DNA of 64,000 nucleotides. Origin: Tomocerus qinae. Lineage: Eukaryota > Arthropoda > Collembola > Entomobryomorpha > Tomoceridae. Positions 58,427 to 64,000 of the stretch are shown piece by piece (position 1 is the stretch's first letter; each line of letters opens with the position of its first letter). The stretch covers positions 50,212,296 through 50,276,295 of the forward strand of contig CM034548.1 in the NCBI GenBank assembly GCA_020055645.1, read 5' to 3'. The translations under genes were made by a program, and so were the position numbers. The notes beneath the pieces were generated by a model. That model did not search any database and was not told the origin of the DNA. It saw only the letters and a program-made list of their open reading frames with translations.

Positions 58427-59420
58427 TTATAATTTCTGCTTGATTATGTATGGATTACAATTATTTATATTATTGCTATCATTGTGTACAATATCAATGT
58501 CGTATTTAGTTAGTATCTCTGGATTGTGAATTTTTAGAATATTTAACAGAAGCCGATTCTTAGGAATTAACATTTTATTTTTATCAATATTATTAAGCTT
58601 TTTTAATACAGAATTCAAAACTGCTTGAAGGTAGTCACGTTTCTTAAAATTTTCTGCCATTTTTGCAAGCTGAGACATTTCATCCTCTTCATTAGAACAT
58701 ATTTTAATTATTCTAATTACCTGAGACAATGGCAAAGAATTTTTTAAATAAATAGGATGGTTAGATAAATAATGAAGATATTGATTTTTTGACATTGGTT
58801 TTAATATTTGAATAATGAAGTGGATATTATATTATTAGTAACACTAATTTCTAGGTCTAGGTATACAACAGAATTTGCACTATGCTCAAATGTAAACTTA
58901 AGAAAATCATGTTTTAGTTTCTCATTTAACCATAAATCGAGATACTACTGAAATTGAAAGGATGGTGGTCACACGAATTGGCTAATTACTATTCGGATAT
59001 TATAATTAAAATTAAAATTATATCCATCACTATCATAATTGGCTGATGTATACACATTCGAACCTATGTTATATTTTTTGTTTACTATTATAAATTCACA
59101 AAGCAGTTTGACAAAGATCTCTCGAAACCGGTAACTGCTGGTTTGTTTAAAATAAATCAAAATTATTTGCAATTCAAACGTATAGAGTTAGAGTTGATTT
59201 TAGTTCTGCATCAAGCATTTTTAAAAACTACGAACTTAATCCAACATTAATATTTGTACAGTCAACAATTAGAAATAAATTGTCTAGGAAACGTTTGTAA
59301 AGAATTACTTCCGACATCGATTCTACTATGACTTTGATTTCTTCATAAACAGTTATATTTGCTATTGAGCAGGATGCAGTGCCCCTCACTTGTATACCAT
59401 TAGTTTGATTATAGAATTAA
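58427..59420 (-). pseudogene. Decayed reverse transcriptase, probably Penelope-like
   Basis: Read on the minus strand in broken frames, in order. GIQVRGTASCSIANI aligns with the Gly-Thr-Ala motif. YKRFLDNLFLI is the catalytic motif, with the second Asp changed to Asn. KFTFEHSANSVVYLDLEIS and NNIISTSLF follow. Then MSKNQYLHYLSNHPIYLKNS and SQVIRIIKICSNEED form the C-terminal RT/thumb region typical of Penelope-like elements. At least two frameshifts and one stop separate the parts, and the GIY-YIG nuclease was not found. It is a dead remnant. Confidence 0.65.
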
Positions 59421-59904
59421 TTTTCATATCTTATATAAATAAGATCGAGATTTAAAACTAACACGAAATTTTAAATTTACGTTCAGTTATAACGAAAGGT
59501 TTTTTTAAACTTGCATAATATTATCTAGTAGCTTTTCTGATTTTATAAGTATTTAGTAAGGACTGAGACTTAACTGCGGGGTGTTATGGGATAACCCAAT
59601 AGAGACTCAGTGCATAGTGTACATCAGAGGTGGGCTTTATCGTGCTTGCATACATACTTTGCCCTACCCCTACCATACTCAACTTGTAAAATAAGGGAAC
59701 CATATCTTACCCCGTGTCCGGCGATGTGGCCCCATGGAAACTGACCACCCGGACACCTGGGCCCATGGCAAGTGGCCCTATGGATAGCTGGCACCAAGTG
59801 GGAGGAGCTTTCGTGTATAGTCCGAGCTTATCGAAGAGTCTACTTCCATCAATCCCAATCAATGTACTGGCCCTCAGAAGGGCCATCACATACATACTAC
59901 GACA

Positions 59905-60075
59905 CTCTCCCATGCTAAGTCCGTCGTCCCATGCATGCTTAGTCCGTCGTCTCATGCTAAGTCCGTCGTCCCATGCTAAGTCCGTCGTCTCATGCTAAGT
60001 CTGTCGTCCCATATGCTAAGTCGTCCCATGCTAAGTCCGTCCTCCCATGCTAAGTCCGTCGTCCCATGCGAAAAG
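59905..60075. repeat. About 19-bp minisatellite
   Basis: Eight or so units of catgctaagtccgtcgtcc, with c/t variants and shortened units. Confidence 0.9.
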
Positions 60076-60149
60076 TCGCAAATCTAACGCGCATGCGTGG
60101 AAACATTTTGCAAATGTGCTATTTAATTTGGCTGAGTGGATTTGTTAAA

Positions 60150-60848
60150 AATATAACAGGTAAAAACCTGGAAAAATATACGGTGAGAATGCCAGGATAA
60201 CTCGAAAACAAGATATATTTAGATACCAATATATAATTAAAGCTCGTAATTTTACAATTTTCTTCAAAACCATCTCCCCGTGCGTTTACTGCTAATTCAC
60301 TTGAAACTATCTTCGAAAAAATGCATTTTAAAGAACAAAAACACAATAGTGATTCAATTAACTCCTGAAGCGGGGATGGAAAATATTTTAGAAAAAATAA
60401 CACCAGTCAAAGTTGCAATTTAGTGTTCTATGGGAACACCTTTGCAATCGTACATACAAAATAGTATTCGCTCAGTAATTGTAACGACTCCAAGTTATTT
60501 TCTGAAAATCAAAATTCAGGTTAAATGGTTGTATCCATAGTAATTAAGCAACACTTAAAAGTATAAATCTTTCCATATTAACAACATTTAGCAATAAAAT
60601 ATATTTAGATATGACTGGGCTACAATTGTCAACTAAATGTCCAAAGTAATTTATATGTTCTGCTTTTTATACGGAAAAGTTAGTCTTAAAATATATAGGA
60701 TCTTCTTATTTCAATATTTACATTTCCATAAAATTTATATTTGGAGTATTTAGTATTTAATTATATATTGGTATCTAAATATATCTTGTTTTCGAGTTTT
60801 CCTGGCATTCTCACCGTATATTTTTCCAGGTTTTTACCTGTTATATTT
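60150..60848. mobile_element. Inverted-repeat element, 0.7 kb
   Basis: Terminal regions aacctggaaaaatatacgg and gataccaatatataatta are mirrored at 60755-60848. It has the same ends as 46402-47594. Its interior (60310-60680) is the reverse complement of 46800-47130. Confidence 0.8.
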
Positions 60849-61800
60849 TTTATTTTATTGTTTTTCTTGATATAGCTGGTTATAACTATAACTATCGTAT
60901 AACTACGAACTACAAAAGTTTTAACCAGATTATGAATATTTCGAAATTATTTATGTACGTTACAATAGAGTAATACAGCGCACGACAATGTACAGTACTA
61001 GAGTAAACCTCTATTTAATATGTCCCCATTTCCGAAATATTTATCGCTGTTATTTGAGTTACATCTTTATATTGATTTTTTCGCAAAAGTATTAATATAT
61101 TATGTATGTAATAAGTTAATTTTATTTTTTATTGGGGGCTGCTGCCCCCAAACCCCCTCTTGAGGGGATAAATAGTTAGTATCCTTGAAGTTAGTAAAAC
61201 CCAGCATGAGCCAGCAAAGCGTAAATGTTTGTATTAGTAGTAATGAACATTATAGATATGCATGCCTATTACAATTTGTCATTTTCTATGCCTGGAAATC
61301 ACTCAATGCTAATTTTTTCCATCCCTGAAATTTTCCTCATTGTTTATTTTACAATCCTTGTAAGTGCCCTCAAGCCTAATATATTTCCATCTCTGGAATT
61401 GGGAATACTATGTAACAGGAACAATGCATCTTTAAATCCGACTTATTCTTGAAATGATGCCTGCCAATGCCAATTCAGTGCACTCAGTATACTCCGTATC
61501 TACTCACTATGTATCTATTCACTACACTTAGTACTCGGAGATTGAATTAAGAAATGGAATGTTTCACTGTGTATTCCTAGTTCCATTATCATGAGTCCAT
61601 CCACTCCAGTACCGAATTGACTATGACTATGATGCATTGTACCAAGTAGCCAAGGAGATAAATTGGTGACCAAACAATTTCAAAATTCATTCTTCCGGTT
61701 CCTACGGCTAAAGTTGACACCGGACAGCTGATTTCAAATTTATGCACACCCCGCAGAGAATTCATTATTGTATATTATTCAATATTCAAAATTGTTGCCG
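60849..61800. repeat. Dispersed repeat block, inverted copy of 44.9-46.4 kb
   Basis: Continues the match with 44880-46400 in reverse order: ctgctgcccccaaac near 61140, tttacgctttgctgg-like near 61215, ttgactatgactatgatg near 61617 and attcattcttccggttcc near 61685. Confidence 0.75.
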
Positions 61801-61954
61801 TCTTCGCATTCGTTTGCTAGTAGTTTGCAAAAAACTATTGTAGGGAATACAGTGTATTGTTCGTTATCAAATGCATTGCAGACTTTAAATATTATGTATG
61901 TTTTACCTTGGCTGAGAAAAAGAGGAAAAGTGGAGGGGTGAGTGAAGTTTAACA

Positions 61955-62100
61955 ATCCTCCATTTATACCTCCTCCTCCACCTCCTTACCTCACTCCACC
62001 TCCTCCTCCACCTCACTCCCCCACCTCCTCCACCTCACTCCCCCACCTCCTCCACCTCACTCCTCCACCTGCACCTCCCTCCTCCACCTCTGCAACCACT
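61955..62100. repeat. cctccacct low-complexity tract
   Basis: Imperfect cctcctccacctcact units, pyrimidine-rich on the plus strand. Confidence 0.8.
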
Positions 62101-62526
62101 GTCTTACTTTATCCATTCTTCCCATCCCTAATATCACACAAAAGTAAGGAATGAGTATGGTTATGGGTCATATTTGGAAGACTAATGTAGGGATGGTGCC
62201 CATCTTTGGTGTACGTTTATTATTTCACGTGGTAAATGTTGATATAGCAACCAAACTCCTCACACACCACCGCTTTAATTTAACGGTCTGCAAAATCTGT
62301 AGCTGTTTTTTTGACTCCTGTGCTTGAAAAAGTTTTCAAAACTGTCGTATTACCTTTCAGTTAATGTTAATACAGAAACGATACAATTCACGTTTTCTCC
62401 AGTAAAACCAGATAAGCTCCAACCCGACCGGTTTAGCTATTTGACAGTGTGGCATTATGGCAAAGGCTGTTACCACAACGGATTGTAGAGATATGTATTT
62501 ACTTAATAATCTTTTTTTACTCAAAG

Positions 62527-62698
62527 CACTTCTGCGGCAGAATTGGCTATTAGAAAGCACGATAAACATCTGGATATACGTCTACGTCAACTCAGAATTC
62601 TTTCTTACCTACAGAGTGAAGGATTGTCCATGGTCAAAGTCAGCAAAACTCTCGGCGACCTTTTAATGTCGAATAAACAAAGCATTTATTCTTTGCAG
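62527..62698 (+). CDS. Candidate internal exon of an unrecognised gene
   Basis: Acceptor ttttttactcaaag, donor TTTGCAG/gtttgg. The frame leaves one base at the start and gives 57 residues: TSAAELAIRKHDKHLDIRL, RQLRILSYLQSEGLSMVKVS and KTLGDLLMSNKQSIYSLQ. It is mostly helical, with coding-like composition. No family recognised; other exons were not located within the window. Confidence 0.5.
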
Positions 62699-64000
62699 GT
62701 TTGGAAACAATTCTGCAAAATCATCTAATCGAAGGGTACTTTCATGTGACTCTTCCGGGGATTGACCTGATTTTATTTCTGTAGCAATATTTATCTAAAA
62801 TATACTTATCAACTACGTCATTTAACATGCTATATATACAATGCGATTGTGTCTTTACGATTCTATTAGCAGTAACTACATATGGAGCTGTAAAATGTTA
62901 CTTTACAGCAGCTAGGTTTTTGGGTAGTACTTAGTACTACAGGGACCAGTGAAAATAAAAAGGAAGTAAAACGAGTAATAAAAAGCATTCACACTCACAG
63001 AGAATTTTATGGATTTTCATTATTTCAATTAAATTATTTGGAGATGCAAATTTATGTCAATATTTCCGGCAAACATTTAATATATTCATTTACATTGAAA
63101 AATTATATTCGTAGAAAATTATTACTTGTCGAATAATGTGTAAACTAAGTAATAGTGTAAACTCTTGCGACCAATCATCTATATAAAATTATTTGTTCCT
63201 ATGTTGCATGTAGGCATGTAACTATGTCTCTATTTATGCCATGGACTTTGAGGTTTTTTGTTTCAATGCGCAAGCACGTATGTAATGCATCATCATCTCT
63301 ATATTATAACAGAGCAATATATTTACCTGCCTATATATGTATGTAACTATATGTGGTAGGGCGTGCTCAGGCACGTATCCAGGAATTGGGGTAAAGGGAG
63401 TCGCAACAAATAGTTATGGCAAAAACTGAGCTGAGCAGGGTAGGGGGCCCCTCTAAACTCTTCTGGGTACGAGGTTGGTCCCAATATCCAATACGCATGA
63501 TTACGCTGGATGCCTATACCATTCGAAATTTAGTCACATATGCTGGGGGCTACTAGTCATCTATATAAAATTATAAGAAAATCGTGGATGTTTGGCTTTT
63601 TGTTGAACTGCACCAGCGCGGATGCCATGCACAGCGTAGTTTGGCTTGATCTATCTCTGTCTCTGCTCATGTCTGCTGTCCCAGTGCTGTCTGTTGTCCA
63701 ACTGCTGTCTTCTTCATCCCAGCTGGCATTGATAATTCCGATTCAAACAATAACAAATGACACATTCGGTTGATTGTACTCGGGCAGGAAACCGAATCGT
63801 TTTTAAAATTATTATTCATAGTAAAATGAGCACATTAGTTTGATCCACATGGCTACTCCCCCGCATACAGTAATGACCAAAATAACAAAAATTTTGCACC
63901 GAAGTTTGATGTTTGAATGGGATCTTGGGTGGCAGCCCAACACATGGAGTCAATAGCAACAATTTGCAAAATCTACACCCAAATTATCCAACCTGCGGAC
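62699..64000. other. Unassigned end of window
   Basis: AT-rich. A hAT-like left end (caggcacgtatccagg) occurs at 63368, but no matching right end with an 8-bp duplication was found. The 77-residue ORF at 63540 has no recognised domain. Confidence 0.3.

Noticed and set aside
59627..59640. cagaggtgggc as a second E-box-type hAT element
   Set aside because: Only one end is visible; no matching gcccacctctg with an 8-bp duplication was found downstream.
63368..63480. hAT MITE starting caggcacgtatccagg
   Set aside because: The candidate right end (tgggtacgaggttg) mirrors poorly and the flanking 8 bp differ.

Overview
The window looks like a piece of a repeat-crowded, AT-rich animal genome, probably an invertebrate and possibly an arthropod (the taxon is a weak inference). 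Two genes are recognisable from spliced exons with consistent phases and GT-AG (once GC-AG) borders. The first is the 3' end of a Munc13-4/BAIAP3-family gene on the plus strand, with exons at 12686-12886, 15804-16137, 22331-22454 and 23258-23522. The second is a radial spoke head protein 3 (RSPH3) gene on the minus strand, with six exons between 51080 and 24992. The genes converge tail to tail about 1.5 kb apart, each with an AATAAA downstream of its stop. RSPH3 implies motile cilia or flagella; the Munc13-like gene implies regulated vesicle exocytosis. Both are animal genes.

Most of the sequence is mobile DNA and what has grown inside it. 1-4962 is a giant foldback palindrome with about 1-kb arms carrying 30-bp tandem repeats, and its loop holds a second, 1000-bp palindrome flanked by TTA. 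4.9-15.3 kb has three copies of one dispersed repeat, a retropepsin-like ORF without its catalytic triad, a 27-bp minisatellite and the first visible Munc13 exon. 16-25 kb is the rest of that gene, with a 1.6-kb TIR element, a 2.1-kb hAT element with perfect 8-bp target duplication, tRNA-like sequences and small hAT MITEs in its introns.

25-51 kb is the RSPH3 gene. Its second intron holds an 8600-bp element bounded by 96-bp perfect inverted repeats and TA duplications. Almost all of that element is about 7.5 kb of a 20-bp satellite, and a related empty site survives at 12.3 kb. The same intron holds a 5'-truncated LINE. Its first intron holds a 1697-bp hAT element filled with 47 copies of a 25-bp repeat, each with one CACGTG E-box.

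51-64 kb is mostly unassigned. It has another hAT element, a decayed reverse transcriptase (probably Penelope-like), an inverted second copy of the 45-47 kb repeat block, short minisatellites and a few candidate exons of unrecognised genes.

The strongest general signal is that tandem repeats here repeatedly sit inside mobile elements: the foldback, the TA-flanked satellite element and the E-box hAT element. Gene reading is by eye; no alignment or database search was run.
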